64,000 nucleotides of DNA from Allonocardiopsis opalescens (GCF_003002095.1 NZ_PVZC01000002.1:248001-312000); one strand, 5' to 3'. Shown: positions 9,624 to 18,795, counted from the stretch's first letter. Program-made: numbers and translations. The notes: a model not told the origin generated them from the sequence alone.

Positions 9624-10523
9624 TCAGGGCTTGGCGAGCTCGACGTCGATCTCGGCGCGCGAGGGCATCGAGGTGCTGGCGCCCACCCGCTGGACGGCCA
9701 GCGCGGCCGCGGTGGTGGCGAAGCGCAGCGCCGCCTCGGGTCCGGCGCCCTCGGCGCGGGCCACGCTCAGCGCGCCGACGAAGGTATCGCCCGCGCCGGT
9801 GCTGTCGACGGCGCTCACCGAGCGCGCCGGCACCCGGGTGCGCGCGCCGGAGCGCGCGCCGTACAGGCAGCCCGCGCCGCCCAGGGTGATGACCGCCTCG
9901 GGCACCCGCTCCAGCAGCGCGTCCAGGGCGTGCTCTGGGTCGTCGGCGCCGGTGAGGGCCGCCGCCTCGTGCTCGTTGGGCACCAGCAGGTCGACCAGGT
10001 CGAGCAGCGCGGGGTCCAGCTCGCCGGCCGGCGCGGGGGTGAGCACGGTGGCGACCCCGGCGGCGCGGGCCGCCTCGGCCGCGGCGGCGGCCGCCGAGAC
10101 CGGCAGTTCGAGCTGGAGCAGCACGGCGTCGCAGCCGGCCAGCGCCGCGCGGTCGGCGTCGTCGAGACCGGTCACCCCGGCGTTCGCGCCGGGCACCACG
10201 ATGATCGAGTTGCCGCCCTCGTCGTCCACCACGATGTGGGCGATCCCGCTCGGCCCCGCCACGGTGCGCAGCCGCGACACGTCGCATCCGGCGTCGGCGA
10301 GGGTGCGGCGCAGCTCGGGGCCGAAGGGGTCGTTGCCGACCGCGCCGACGAACACGACCTCGGCGCCGGCCCGGGCGGCGGCCACGGCCTGGTTGGCGCC
10401 CTTGCCGCCGGGCACCGTGCGGAACTCGCGCCCCGTGACGGTCTCCCCCAGCCTGGGCGCCACCCCCACGTAGGCGACGAGGTCCATATTGGTGCTGCCC
10501 ACGACGGCGATGCGCGCGCTCAT
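9624..10523 (-). CDS. rbsK: Ribokinase (PfkB family)
   Basis: A 299-residue PfkB-family sugar kinase. The N-terminal signature is GGKGANQA and the C-terminal one is DSTGAGDTF, which holds the catalytic aspartate and anion hole. The start VVGSTNMDLV is characteristic of ribokinase, which makes ribose-5-phosphate from ribose and ATP. The ATG at 10523 has GGGAG 5 bases upstream. No ribose transporter lies beside it, so it may act on ribose from nucleoside turnover. It is 83 bases upstream of the SDR gene on the same strand. A related pentose or nucleoside kinase is the main alternative. Confidence 0.85.
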   Translation of the reverse strand: MSARIAVVGSTNMDLVAYVGVAPRLGETVTGREFRTVPGGKGANQAVAAARAGAEVVFVGAVGNDPFGPELRRTLADAGCDVSRLRTVAGPSGIAHIVVDDEGGNSIIVVPGANAGVTGLDDADRAALAGCDAVLLQLELPVSAAAAAAEAARAAGVATVLTPAPAGELDPALLDLVDLLVPNEHEAAALTGADDPEHALDALLERVPEAVITLGGAGCLYGARSGARTRVPARSVSAVDSTGAGDTFVGALSVARAEGAGPEAALRFATTAAALAVQRVGASTSMPSRAEIDVELAKP

Positions 10524-10565
10524 ATCCACTCCCGTCAACCCGATGGCCGGCCCGGCCGGACGCAC

Positions 10566-10588
10566 CCGCGGGCCCCAGGGGCCCGCGG
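10566..10588. repeat. GC-rich inverted repeat in the rbsK leader
   Basis: Perfect 11-bp arms CCGCGGGCCCC and GGGGCCCGCGG around a single A. It lies 43-65 bases upstream of the rbsK start, so it would form a strong hairpin in the rbsK leader or sit in its promoter. No T-run follows on either strand. Confidence 0.7.
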
Positions 10589-10651
10589 CGGACCGGCCGT
10601 CCGCCGCTCCGCGCCCGCCGCGCGGCGGTACCGCCATTGTTCCGCCGATCC

Positions 10652-10703
10652 GCGGCGGCCCGCACACCGCCCCGCCCGGGCGGGGCGGTGTGCGGGCCGC
10701 CGC
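10652..10703. repeat. Perfect 52-bp palindrome between divergent genes
   Basis: Twenty-six consecutive base pairs are symmetric about 10677/10678, with core CCCGGG and the arm segment CGCACACCGCCCCG. It lies between divergently transcribed rbsK and the serine-hydrolase gene, not after a gene, so it is not in the usual place for a terminator. It may insulate the two promoters or act in an mRNA leader. Confidence 0.85.
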
Positions 10704-10790
10704 CCGTCCGGAGCCGGACAGTCCGGGTGCGCGTGTTCCGCCCTGGGACTTACGGCTTTCGCACCGTTTTCCGCCAGAATGGCCGTTGAT

Positions 10791-10809
10791 CTTGTCAGCC
10801 CGTGACAAG
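10791..10809. promoter_or_regulatory. Dyad operator candidate before the serine hydrolase
   Basis: The dyad CTTGTCAGCCCGTGACAAG has two perfect 7-bp arms and a 5-bp spacer and ends 21 bases before the ATG at 10831. Size and symmetry fit a dimeric TetR- or MarR-type repressor site; a leader hairpin is the alternative. Confidence 0.5.
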
Positions 10810-10830
10810 AAGCGACCAGATTGGAGCCCC

Positions 10831-12132
10831 ATGAGCGGGCGCACCAGCGCGAGAACGCTCTCGATCGCCGGAACGGCCCTCGCCGCGCTGCTGATCACCG
10901 CCCCGGCGGCCGTCCCGGCCGCCGCCGAGCCCGCCGGCTCGCGAGACGACGCCATCGGCGGCGCCGCCCTCCAGACGGCCTTCGAGGGCCTGCACGACGC
11001 CGGCATGCCCGCCGTCTACGGCGCGCTGTCCGACGACGGCGAGCGGTGGAGCGGGGCGGCCGGCACCGCCGCCCTCGGCAGCGAGCGCCCGGCCCTGCCG
11101 AACTTCCGGCACCGGGTGGCCAGCGTCACCAAGTCCTTCGTCGCCGCCACCCTGCTGCGGCTGGCCGCACGCGGCGAGGTCGACCTGGACGCCCCGGTCG
11201 GCGACTACCTCCCCGAGGTCGTACCGGGCGAGCGCGGCCAGGCGATCACCGTCCGGATGCTGCTCAACCACACGAGCGGGATCAACGACCTCGTGTCCAG
11301 CGCCTTCCCCTCGCTGAACGAGCTGTCGGTCGCGGACCTGGACCGGTACCGCTTCCGCACGGTGGCGCCCGAGCAGCTGGCCGCGTGGGGTCTGGCCATG
11401 CCGCCCGTCGGCGAGCCGGGCGTGGCGCCCGGCGTCTACTCCAACACCAACTACGTGCTGGCCGGCCTGGTCATCGAGGCCGTCACCGGGCGCACCGCCG
11501 AGAGCGTCATCACCGAGGAGGTGATCCGCCCGGCCGGGCTGCGGCACACCTACTTCCCGGAGAACCGGCCGCGGATCCGCGGCCCGCACGCCGGGGCCTA
11601 CGAGTCGATGTTCCAGACGCTGGTCCCGCCGCGCGACTACAGCACCTACAACGTCTCCTACATCTGGATGGCGGGCGACCTCGTCTCGACCGCTTCCGAC
11701 CTGACCCGCTTCTACCGCGCGCTGGCCGACGGCGAGATCCTGGCCGAGGAGCAGCTGGCGGAGATGCGCACCACCGTGCCGGTCAACGCGGGCGGCGTGG
11801 AGATGCCCTACGGCCTGGGCCTGATGGCCTACGACACAATCTGCGGCCGGTACTGGGGCCACAACGGCGGCCTGTTCGGCTACGGCACCGACGCGGGCGC
11901 GCACGAGTCCGACGACCGCGCCTTCGCGTTCGGATCCAACCTGACCAGGCACAACGCCCTGGACGAGAACGGCGTGCCGCAGCCGCACCCGATCGACGCG
12001 GCCTTCGGGCCGGTCGCCATGGCGCTGTTCTGCCCGCCCGGCGCGCAGCCCGAGGACGTCCGGCCGCTGCTGGCCGAGGGCACCGCCTCGCCGCTGCTCG
12101 GCGGCCCGAGCATCGACGCCCGGCTGCCGTGA
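10831..12132 (+). CDS. Secreted serine hydrolase, class C beta-lactamase fold
   Basis: A 433-residue exported protein with an N-terminal signal peptide (hydrophobic core about residues 12-30, likely cleavage after an AAA-like site). The penicillin-binding-protein-like catalytic motifs are present: SVTK (Ser98, Lys101), YSN (Tyr203) and HNG (His344, in the KTG position). This family includes D-Ala-D-Ala carboxypeptidases, esterases and D-aminopeptidases; the motifs fit Streptomyces R61-like enzymes. The ATG has GGAG 4 bases upstream. A relative lies at 48683-49924. The actual substrate, cell-wall peptide or ester, is not determined. Confidence 0.88.
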   Translation: MSGRTSARTLSIAGTALAALLITAPAAVPAAAEPAGSRDDAIGGAALQTAFEGLHDAGMPAVYGALSDDGERWSGAAGTAALGSERPALPNFRHRVASVTKSFVAATLLRLAARGEVDLDAPVGDYLPEVVPGERGQAITVRMLLNHTSGINDLVSSAFPSLNELSVADLDRYRFRTVAPEQLAAWGLAMPPVGEPGVAPGVYSNTNYVLAGLVIEAVTGRTAESVITEEVIRPAGLRHTYFPENRPRIRGPHAGAYESMFQTLVPPRDYSTYNVSYIWMAGDLVSTASDLTRFYRALADGEILAEEQLAEMRTTVPVNAGGVEMPYGLGLMAYDTICGRYWGHNGGLFGYGTDAGAHESDDRAFAFGSNLTRHNALDENGVPQPHPIDAAFGPVAMALFCPPGAQPEDVRPLLAEGTASPLLGGPSIDARLP

Positions 12133-12136
12133 GCCC

Positions 12137-12175
12137 GCGGGGCGGCGGCCGGGCCACATCCGGCCGCCGCCCCGC
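12137..12175 (+). terminator. Rho-independent-like terminator
   Basis: A perfect 16-bp stem (GCGGGGCGGCGGCCGG and its complement) with a 7-base loop begins 4 bases after the serine-hydrolase stop and is followed by GTTTGG. The T-run is weak, as is common in actinomycetes. Confidence 0.8.
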
Positions 12176-12326
12176 GTTTGGTCCGCGTCCGCGCAGGTGA
12201 CAACCCGGTCACCGTGCGGCCCGACTTCCCGCCCGCCTGGTTCACGCGGTGTGATGCCGGCGTTACCCTCCTGGGATCGGGTCAGCCGGTACCGGGCCGG
12301 ACCACGAGGCGGAGACGGCGAGGCGG

Positions 12327-13730
12327 ATGAGCGAAGGACTGAAGTCGGAAACGGGCACACCCGAGGGCGGGGCCGGCGGCACCGCGCTGAAGCGGGTCAT
12401 CGGCCCCAAGCTGCTGCTGCTGTTCGTCATCGGCGACATCCTCGGCACCACGGTCTACTCCCTGACCGGCCAGGTCGCCGGCCGGGTGGGCGGCGCGCTG
12501 TGGGTGCCCTTCCTGGTCGCCTTCGTGGTGGCCTTCCTGACCGCGTTCAGCTACCTCGAACTGGTCAGCAAGTACCCGCGCGCCGCCGGGGCCGCCCTCT
12601 ACGTGCACAAGGCCTTCGGCGTCCACTTCCTGACCTTCATGGTCGCCTTCGCGGTGATGTGCTCCGGCATCACCTCGGCGTCCTCGGCGGCGCAGGGCTT
12701 CAGCGGCGACTACCTGGAGGCGCTGGCCGGCCCGGACGTGCCGTCCTGGGCGGTGGCGATCGGCTTCCTGCTGCTGCTCGCCGGGATCAACCTGCGCGGC
12801 ATCAGCGAGTCGGTCAAGGTCAACGTGGTGCTGACGCTGATCGAGATCACCGGTCTGGTGATCGTCGTGGTCTTCGGCGCGATCGCGATCTTCGGCGGTT
12901 CCAGCAACCCCGAACTGGTCGCCGACCCGGGCCGGCTGCTGGAGTTCAACGCCGAGAGCGGCCCCTTCTTCGCGGTCACCTCCGCGACGGCGCTGGCCTT
13001 CTTCGCCATGGTCGGCTTCGAGGACTCCGTCAACATGGCCGAGGAGACCAAGGACCCGGTGCGCACCTTCCCCCGGGTGCTGCTGCTCGGCCTGTGCGTC
13101 ACCGCCGCCATCTACCTGACGATCGCGGTGGTCACCTCCACCCTGGTCCCCGCCGAGGTGCTGGCCGAGTCCGACGGGCCGCTGCTGCTGGTGGTCCAGG
13201 CGGCGGCGCCGTGGTTCAGGCCCGAGGTCTTCGCCCTGATCGCGATGGTCGCGCTCTCCAACACGGCGCTGATCAACATGCTGATGGCCAGCCGGCTGCT
13301 GTACGGCATGGCCAACGAGCGCATCATCCCGCGCGCCTTCGGCCGCGTCCTGGCCGTCCGCCGCACACCCTGGGTGTCGATCCTGTTCACCAGCATCATC
13401 GCGATGATCCTGGTCAGCACGGTGCAGATCTCCAGCCTCGGCGGCACCACCTCGCTGCTGCTGCTGATGGTCTTCGCGGTGGTGAACGTCGCCGTGCTGG
13501 TGCTGCGGCGGGAGAAGGTGGAGCACCGGCACTTCGTCGCCCCCACCTGGGCACCGGTGCTCGGTGCCGTCACCTGCGTCTTCTTCGCTCTGCCGATCAC
13601 CGGCCGCCCGCTGGTGGAGTACGGGATCGCCTCGGCGCTGCTCGGCATCGGCGTGGTGTTCTGGCTGATCAACTACGTCGTCGGCAAGCGGCGCCCGGCC
13701 GACTTCGACGCCGGGAAGCTCGCGAAGTAG
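12327..13730 (+). CDS. APC-family amino acid permease
   Basis: A 467-residue integral membrane protein with about 12 hydrophobic helices. TM1 contains the broken-helix glycine motif of the APC fold (GDILGTTVYSLTGQVAG), and the amphipathic loop FEDSVNMAEETKDP after TM6 is diagnostic of amino acid/polyamine antiporters. It probably imports an amino acid by cation symport. It stands alone between two terminators. Start: the ATG at 12327 has only a weak purine-rich site (GAGGCGG). Substrate unknown. Confidence 0.88.
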   Translation: MSEGLKSETGTPEGGAGGTALKRVIGPKLLLLFVIGDILGTTVYSLTGQVAGRVGGALWVPFLVAFVVAFLTAFSYLELVSKYPRAAGAALYVHKAFGVHFLTFMVAFAVMCSGITSASSAAQGFSGDYLEALAGPDVPSWAVAIGFLLLLAGINLRGISESVKVNVVLTLIEITGLVIVVVFGAIAIFGGSSNPELVADPGRLLEFNAESGPFFAVTSATALAFFAMVGFEDSVNMAEETKDPVRTFPRVLLLGLCVTAAIYLTIAVVTSTLVPAEVLAESDGPLLLVVQAAAPWFRPEVFALIAMVALSNTALINMLMASRLLYGMANERIIPRAFGRVLAVRRTPWVSILFTSIIAMILVSTVQISSLGGTTSLLLLMVFAVVNVAVLVLRREKVEHRHFVAPTWAPVLGAVTCVFFALPITGRPLVEYGIASALLGIGVVFWLINYVVGKRRPADFDAGKLAK

Positions 13731-13757
13731 CGGCCCGGGCGGCCCGAGGCCGCCCCC

Positions 13758-13798
13758 GCACGGGCCCCGCCCGCCTCCGGGCGGAGCGGGGCCCGTGC
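13758..13798 (+). terminator. Terminator hairpin after the permease
   Basis: A 13-bp perfect stem (GCACGGGCCCCGC and its complement), extended by inner CCGCC/GGCGG pairing, begins 28 bases after the permease stop. Confidence 0.75.
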
Positions 13799-13892
13799 CG
13801 CATGCGCCTCGGCCGGGAACCCGCCCGGCGCCGCTCCCGTCCGAAAGTGCGTCGCGGACGCGACGGCACCTTTCCCCCGGAGGTGGGCAGCG

Positions 13893-15509
13893 GTGAGCGA
13901 CTGGGCCGACTACCGGCAGAACCGGCAGATCCGCGATCTGCAGGACGACATCGCCGGACTCAGCGCGCTGAGCGGACGGCTCAGTTCGCAGAACCACCGC
14001 CTGCAGTCCCGGCTGGCGCAGCTCAGCGGCTCGCTGGAGCAGCGCCTCAACCGGCTCAGCGCCTCCTTCGACGCCTTCGTCGAGCTGAGCGACCTGCGCG
14101 TCGACCTCTCCCTGTTCGGCCCGGAGAACCTGGCGCGCTACCAGGCGCGGCGGCTGCTGGCGTCGCTCGCCGACCCGTCCGGTACCGGTGCGGCGGCCCC
14201 GCCGCCCGTCACGGCCGAGCAGCCCGACGTGCCCGGCTACTGGCTGGTCCCGGCCACCAAGGCGTTCACCGCGTCCGCCGACGGCGCCGCCGAGTACGCC
14301 CTGGCCCGGCAGCGCGACCCCCACCGCAGCGCCGTGTTCCGGCTGCTGCTGGCCGCGCTGTCCGACCGGCCCGCCCCGGCGGGGCTGCTCGCCGAGGCGC
14401 TGGCCGAACTCCCGGCCCCGCTCGGCCAGGACCGCCGCACCCTGTGGCTGCTCGCCGCCGACGGCGCCTTCGGCCCCTCCGGCCGCGACACCGTCCAGGC
14501 CCGGCTGACCCGCGCCGTCGCCGAACTGGACACGTCCGAACGCGCCCAGGAGGAGGCGGCCTGGCGCGGCTTCGTGCACTCCCTGGCCTCCGACCAGGCG
14601 CGGACGGTCCGCGACCTGTCCGGCACCAGGCTGAAGGCACTGGAAGGACAGCTGTCGGCCGCCAAGCGGCTGCGCGCCCTGCGCGACTGGTGCGCCGCGG
14701 CGGTCGAGCTCCCCGCGCCCGACGCCGACCGCCCAGAACGGCCCTCGGCGGCCGCCGACGACGCCCGCCGCACACTGGAGCTGCTGATCGAGGAGGGCAG
14801 CGAGGCCGAGGCGCCGCTGCTGGCCCGGGCCGCCGAGCTGCGCGCGGTCATCGAGGCCGGCGGCGCGAGCGGCGCCGTCCCGGCCGACTGGCGCCGACCG
14901 GTCGGCCCGCCGATGGACCTGCTGCGCGCCGACGCCCGCCAGACCGAGCGGCCGCACCGGCGCGCCATCGCGGTGCGCGCCTCGGCGCCGCTGATCGGCG
15001 CCGTCGCCGCCGAACTCGCCGAGGCCGCCACCGCGCGCACCACCGCAGAGGCGGAGCTGGCCTTCTCCGGTCTCCGGCTGACCGTCACCAGGGACGGCAC
15101 CCGCGGCAACGACCTCGCAATGGCCGAGCAGGAGCTGAACTCCCGCACCACCGTCTCCCCGGTCCCGCGCCGCGTCTGCCTCGCCGCGGCCGGGCTCGCC
15201 GTGCTGCTCACCCTCGTCGGCCTGGTGACCGCCGAGCCGACCGCCTACGTCGGCACCGTCCTCGCGGCCGGAGCGGCCGCCATCGCCTTCGTCCGCGACC
15301 GCATGGACCGCAAGGACGCGGTGGAGACCGCCGACTACAACCGCCGCCGCCTCCACCAGCAGACCGAGCAGGCCGCCGCCGCCCTCCGCGACCTGGACGA
15401 CCGCTCCCGCGAGGCCCGCGAGGCCGCCCCGGCCGACCTGGCCGCCATCCGCACGACCCTGGGGCTCTCCCCCGGCTTCCCGTCATCGGCCACGCTCCTG
15501 ACGCCCTGA
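13893..15509 (+). CDS. Coiled-coil hypothetical protein with a C-terminal membrane hairpin
   Basis: A 538-residue protein of unknown function. Residues about 10-70 form a heptad-rich coiled coil. The middle is Ala/Leu-rich and helical. Two hydrophobic segments near residues 430-447 and 450-467 could form a membrane hairpin, followed by a second charged coiled coil. No enzyme motif or signal peptide was recognised. The GTG start is supported by GGAGG 9 bases upstream and the SDWADYR start of the coil. It appears monocistronic, flanked by a terminator upstream and a lipoprotein gene 215 bases downstream. The shape suggests a membrane-tethered scaffold. Confidence 0.72.
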   Translation: MSDWADYRQNRQIRDLQDDIAGLSALSGRLSSQNHRLQSRLAQLSGSLEQRLNRLSASFDAFVELSDLRVDLSLFGPENLARYQARRLLASLADPSGTGAAAPPPVTAEQPDVPGYWLVPATKAFTASADGAAEYALARQRDPHRSAVFRLLLAALSDRPAPAGLLAEALAELPAPLGQDRRTLWLLAADGAFGPSGRDTVQARLTRAVAELDTSERAQEEAAWRGFVHSLASDQARTVRDLSGTRLKALEGQLSAAKRLRALRDWCAAAVELPAPDADRPERPSAAADDARRTLELLIEEGSEAEAPLLARAAELRAVIEAGGASGAVPADWRRPVGPPMDLLRADARQTERPHRRAIAVRASAPLIGAVAAELAEAATARTTAEAELAFSGLRLTVTRDGTRGNDLAMAEQELNSRTTVSPVPRRVCLAAAGLAVLLTLVGLVTAEPTAYVGTVLAAGAAAIAFVRDRMDRKDAVETADYNRRRLHQQTEQAAAALRDLDDRSREAREAAPADLAAIRTTLGLSPGFPSSATLLTP

Positions 15510-15724
15510 GGCCGATGCCTTCGCGAACGGCTCCGTCCCGCACCGACCGTCCGGCACGCTCGAACCGCGTTCGGCCCGGCCGACCCCGTCCGCTTCCGGA
15601 CCGTGTCCGTTTGGAGACAAGGGGTCGCCGGTACCGGCCGCGCCGCGCCAGGCTTGCACGGACCGGCCGATGAGCGGCCGCGCGACGCGGTCCCCCGCCG
15701 GTCCAGCACCGAACAGGAGCGACC

Positions 15725-16288
15725 ATGCCGTCATTCGCCCCGACGCGTGCGGCCACGGGCCGCACCGCGCCGGCCGTTCTCGCCGGGACCGCGGTCCTGG
15801 CGCTGGCCGCCTGCGCGCCGCCGCAACCGGACCCCGCCGCTTCGGCCGCCGCCCCCTCGGCCGCTCCGAGCACGTCGGCTCCATCGCCGTCGCCCTCACC
15901 GTCCCCGTCCCCGTCCCCGAGCGAACCGGCGGACGGCACCGATCTTGACGCCTGCGCCGACGGCCGCTGCGAAGTCGCGGTGGACGGGCCGACCGAGTTC
16001 GGCTTGGACCCCGAACTCGGCTTCGCGAGCGTCGAACTGGTGTCGATCGAGGGCGACACGGTGGAGTTCGTGCTGGTGTCCACGTCCTCGGAGGTCGCCA
16101 TCGCCTGCGAGGAGGGCAGCAGCCCCGACTGCACGGCCTCCCTGACGGGCTACAGCGACGGACCGCTGATCGAGACGATCAGCCGCTCGGGCGACCGCGT
16201 AACAGTCAATGACCTGGGCATCGTGATCGTCCACGCAGGCGACGGTGCGGCCGTCATCCGGCTGGAGACCTCGGCGCCGAACGCCTGA
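15725..16288 (+). CDS. Hypothetical lipoprotein with a Ser-Pro linker
   Basis: A 187-residue lipoprotein. It has an N-terminal signal with lipobox LALAAC (lipidated Cys about residue 30), an Ala/Pro/Ser stretch ending in six Ser-Pro repeats that would span the cell wall, and a C-terminal domain of about 110 residues. That domain has four cysteines that could form disulfides (CADGRC, IACEEG and PDCTAS regions). AGGAG precedes the ATG by 6 bases. The folded domain is not a family I recognise; it is beta-rich and acidic. Confidence 0.75.
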   Translation: MPSFAPTRAATGRTAPAVLAGTAVLALAACAPPQPDPAASAAAPSAAPSTSAPSPSPSPSPSPSPSEPADGTDLDACADGRCEVAVDGPTEFGLDPELGFASVELVSIEGDTVEFVLVSTSSEVAIACEEGSSPDCTASLTGYSDGPLIETISRSGDRVTVNDLGIVIVHAGDGAAVIRLETSAPNA

Positions 16289-16413
16289 ACCCGCTCCCCG
16301 GGCATCGACGCCGACGGGTAGGGCTCGTCACGTCTGTCCGAACGGCATGACTCCACCTTCATTCCTCCCACGGGAGGCCGGCTCGCGGACCCGTATAAGA
16401 AAGAGAGCAGCAC

Positions 16414-17295
16414 CTACCTCCGTTCCGCCGCCACCTGCTCGCGGACGGCGGGGGCGACCTCCTCGATGAAGCGGGCGAGCTGGTCGGCGCCGTCGCCCCA
16501 GAAGACGAAGGTGTCGAAGCCGTGGCCCACGGCCAAATCGGTGAGCTGATCGGCCCACTGGTCGACGGGGCCGCGCAGGAAGCCCTCGGAGCCGCCGTCG
16601 GTGATCCGGCCGGGGACATTGGCGACGCGGCGGATCTCCGAGGGCGCCCGGCCCGCCTCGGCGGCGGCGCGGTCGATGAGCGTGTTCAGCTCGGGCAGCC
16701 GGTCGACCAGTTCGCCCTGGAGCGAGGGCACCCAGCCGTCTGCGATCCGCCCGACCCGCCGCAGCGCGTTCGGCCCGTAGGCGCCCAGCCAGATGCCGAC
16801 CGGGTGCGGCGGCACCGGCCCGGACCTGGCACCGGCCAGCCGGTAGAACTCGCCGTCGAAGCGCAGGTTCCGCTCACCGCTCCACAGCATCCGGATCACC
16901 GCGATGGCCTCTTCGAGGGCACGCGCCTTCTCCGCCTTGCCATTGCGCGGGCCGCCATAGGACTCGATCGCCTCGGCGAAGCCACCCGCGCCCAGGCCGA
17001 GCTCGAAGCGCCCCCCGCTGAGCAGATCGAGGGTGGCGGCCGTCTTGGCGAGTACGGCCGGCGGGCGCAGCGGCAGATTGGTGACGTCGGGAAAGACCGA
17101 GATCCGCTCGGTGACCGCGAGGATCTGCGCCATCAGCGCGTAGGTGTCGACATAGGCGGTCTGGTAGGGGTGGTCCTGCACCCCGATGTAGTCGTAACCG
17201 CGCCGCTCCAGTTCACGCGCCGTGTCCAGCAGCGGATCAGCGGCGTTCGGAATCAGGAAGTACCCGAACCGCACCGGACGCCCGTAGTCGGCCAT
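16414..17295 (-). CDS. LLM-class F420-dependent oxidoreductase
   Basis: A 293-residue TIM-barrel protein of the bacterial-luciferase-like superfamily. It opens with RFGYFLIPNAADP and contains GVQDHPY, LPLRPPAVLAKTAATLD, and the glycine-rich GRFELGLGAGGF typical of actinobacterial F420-dependent members. These enzymes transfer hydride from F420H2 to diverse substrates. The ATG at 17295 is chosen because GAGGG stands 5 bases upstream. The gene converges on the lipoprotein gene. Reaction unknown; FMN use cannot be excluded. Confidence 0.87.
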   Translation of the reverse strand: MADYGRPVRFGYFLIPNAADPLLDTARELERRGYDYIGVQDHPYQTAYVDTYALMAQILAVTERISVFPDVTNLPLRPPAVLAKTAATLDLLSGGRFELGLGAGGFAEAIESYGGPRNGKAEKARALEEAIAVIRMLWSGERNLRFDGEFYRLAGARSGPVPPHPVGIWLGAYGPNALRRVGRIADGWVPSLQGELVDRLPELNTLIDRAAAEAGRAPSEIRRVANVPGRITDGGSEGFLRGPVDQWADQLTDLAVGHGFDTFVFWGDGADQLARFIEEVAPAVREQVAAERR

Positions 17296-17832
17296 GACCA
17301 CCCTCACTCTCCGCGGCGGCCCGACAGCGGCCCATCCGCCTCGCCCGCCCCGTCTCGGCCAGCGCCGGACGCCTTCCGGTAATTCCACCCCCGGATGCCA
17401 CCCTCGACTCAGGAGCGTCGAGCGGCCGCACCCGGCCCATCACCACCGGCCCCGGTCGCTGCCCGCAGCCGGTTCCAGGACGTCGGCGGCACGGCCGCCG
17501 GTCCCGCGTCCGTCGCGAACGAGCACGTCCGCGCCATCCGAGCCCCGGCCGGTGGACGTGTGCGCCAGTGCCGCACACGTCTGAGCTGACGGGCACTGGG
17601 TGGGCCACCACCGAGGCGGCGGCGCGGCCGGGGCCGCACGCGCGCCGGGGCCGGCGGTCGGGCTGGTACGCGGCTGACCGCCCCTCCGGCCGGACGGGCC
17701 CGAGGAAATCCGCATATGCGAGGGCTTGAGGAACCGGTCTAGCATTCGGGGCGATCTCGGGCCGCCGCCGCGCGACCACGCCAGCGGACGCGGCGGCGGC
17801 CTGTCACCCCATCAGGTATTTCAAGGAGCGAC
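17296..17832. other. Divergent intergenic region, 537 bp
   Basis: No convincing gene was found; open frames here lack actinomycete codon bias and start signals. It holds a hairpin at 17556-17580 (9-bp arms ACGTGTGCG and CGCACACGT, 7-base loop). A small palindrome CGCATATGCG near 17712 lies upstream of the NmrA-like gene and may be part of its control region. Confidence 0.5.
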
Positions 17833-18732
17833 GTGACGATTCTAGTGACGGGTGCCACCGGCAATATCGGCCGCCGTGTCGTCGAGGGGCTGGTCGGCGC
17901 GGGGCAGCGGGTGCGGGCCATGGTCCGCGACCCGCTGCGGGCGCGCCGCGTCCTGCCCGAAGGCGTGGAAGTGGTGCACGGCGACTTCGACCGGCCCGGC
18001 AGCTGGCCGGAGGCGCTGGCGGGCGCCGACCGGGTCTACCTGTTCCCGCTCGTGTACCGGCCGGAGCCGGGCGAGCCCGGTTTCGTGGAGCAGGCGGCCG
18101 CGGCGGGCGTCCGCAGGTTCGTGGTGCACTCGGCCGCGGCCGCCGGCTTCGCGCCGTCGGACGACCCGAGCGCGCTCGGCCGCCACCTGGAGGAGGAGCG
18201 GGCGGCCCACCGCGGCATCGAGCTGATGGTGGAGGCGACCGGGCGGGAGTGGACCCACGTGCGCCCCGGGCTGCTGGCCGCCAACGCGCTCGGCTGGGCC
18301 GAGCGGATCCGCACCGGACGCGCCGTGCGCGAGCCGTACGGCAGTTCGGGATACCCCCTGGTGCACGAGGCCGACGTGGCCGAGGTGGCGGTCGCCGCCC
18401 TGCTGACCGACGCCCATCTCGGCGCCGCGTACACGATCACGGGCCCGGCCAAGGTGACCCAGTTGGAGCAGGTGGCGGCGATCGAGGCCGCCATCGGCGC
18501 GCCCGTGGGCTTCGAGGAGCCGCCGCCGGCGCAGGCCCGCGCCGAGATGCTCGCCGACGGCTACCCGCCGGACGAGGCCGACTGGCTCGTCGAACTGCTG
18601 GCCGACGCCGTCGACGGCCCCGGCGTGCTGCCGCCGACCGGCACCTACCAGGAGATCACCGGCCGCCCGCCGCGCAGCTTCGCCCGCTGGGCCCGCGACC
18701 ACGCGGCCGCCTTCCTCCCGGCGGCCGCCTGA
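17833..18732 (+). CDS. NmrA/YesF-like NAD(P)-binding protein
   Basis: A 299-residue atypical SDR. The Rossmann start is TILVTGATGNIG, followed by RAMVRDP (NADP-type arginines). There is no canonical Y-x3-K, as usual for NmrA/NAD(P)H:quinone-oxidoreductase-2-like members that bind nucleotide and sense redox or reduce quinones. The GTG start has AAGGAG 6 bases upstream, a strong site. The promoter region is shared with the divergent LLM oxidoreductase. Role inferred only to family level. Confidence 0.85.
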   Translation: MTILVTGATGNIGRRVVEGLVGAGQRVRAMVRDPLRARRVLPEGVEVVHGDFDRPGSWPEALAGADRVYLFPLVYRPEPGEPGFVEQAAAAGVRRFVVHSAAAAGFAPSDDPSALGRHLEEERAAHRGIELMVEATGREWTHVRPGLLAANALGWAERIRTGRAVREPYGSSGYPLVHEADVAEVAVAALLTDAHLGAAYTITGPAKVTQLEQVAAIEAAIGAPVGFEEPPPAQARAEMLADGYPPDEADWLVELLADAVDGPGVLPPTGTYQEITGRPPRSFARWARDHAAAFLPAAA

Positions 18733-18743
18733 CCGTCCGGTGA

Positions 18744-18786
18744 CCCCGGGCCCGGGGCGGGGCTCCCGCCCGGCCCGGGCCCGGGG
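18744..18786. terminator. Bidirectional terminator
   Basis: A 13-bp perfect stem (CCCCGGGCCCGGG and its complement) lies between the converging NmrA-like and transketolase genes and can serve both. Confidence 0.75.
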
Positions 18787-18795
18787 TGGTCCCGG

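Noticed and set aside
12197-15673. Very long open frames over the permease and coiled-coil genes on both strands (1158 aa plus, 1024 aa minus)
   Set aside because: They lie in other frames of well-supported genes, are full of Arg, Gly, Pro and His, and cross terminators. High GC content alone removes stop codons.
17237-17779. Open frames in the 17.3-17.8 kb gap
   Set aside because: No start signal, repeated Arg/Pro/His composition and no recognisable domain.
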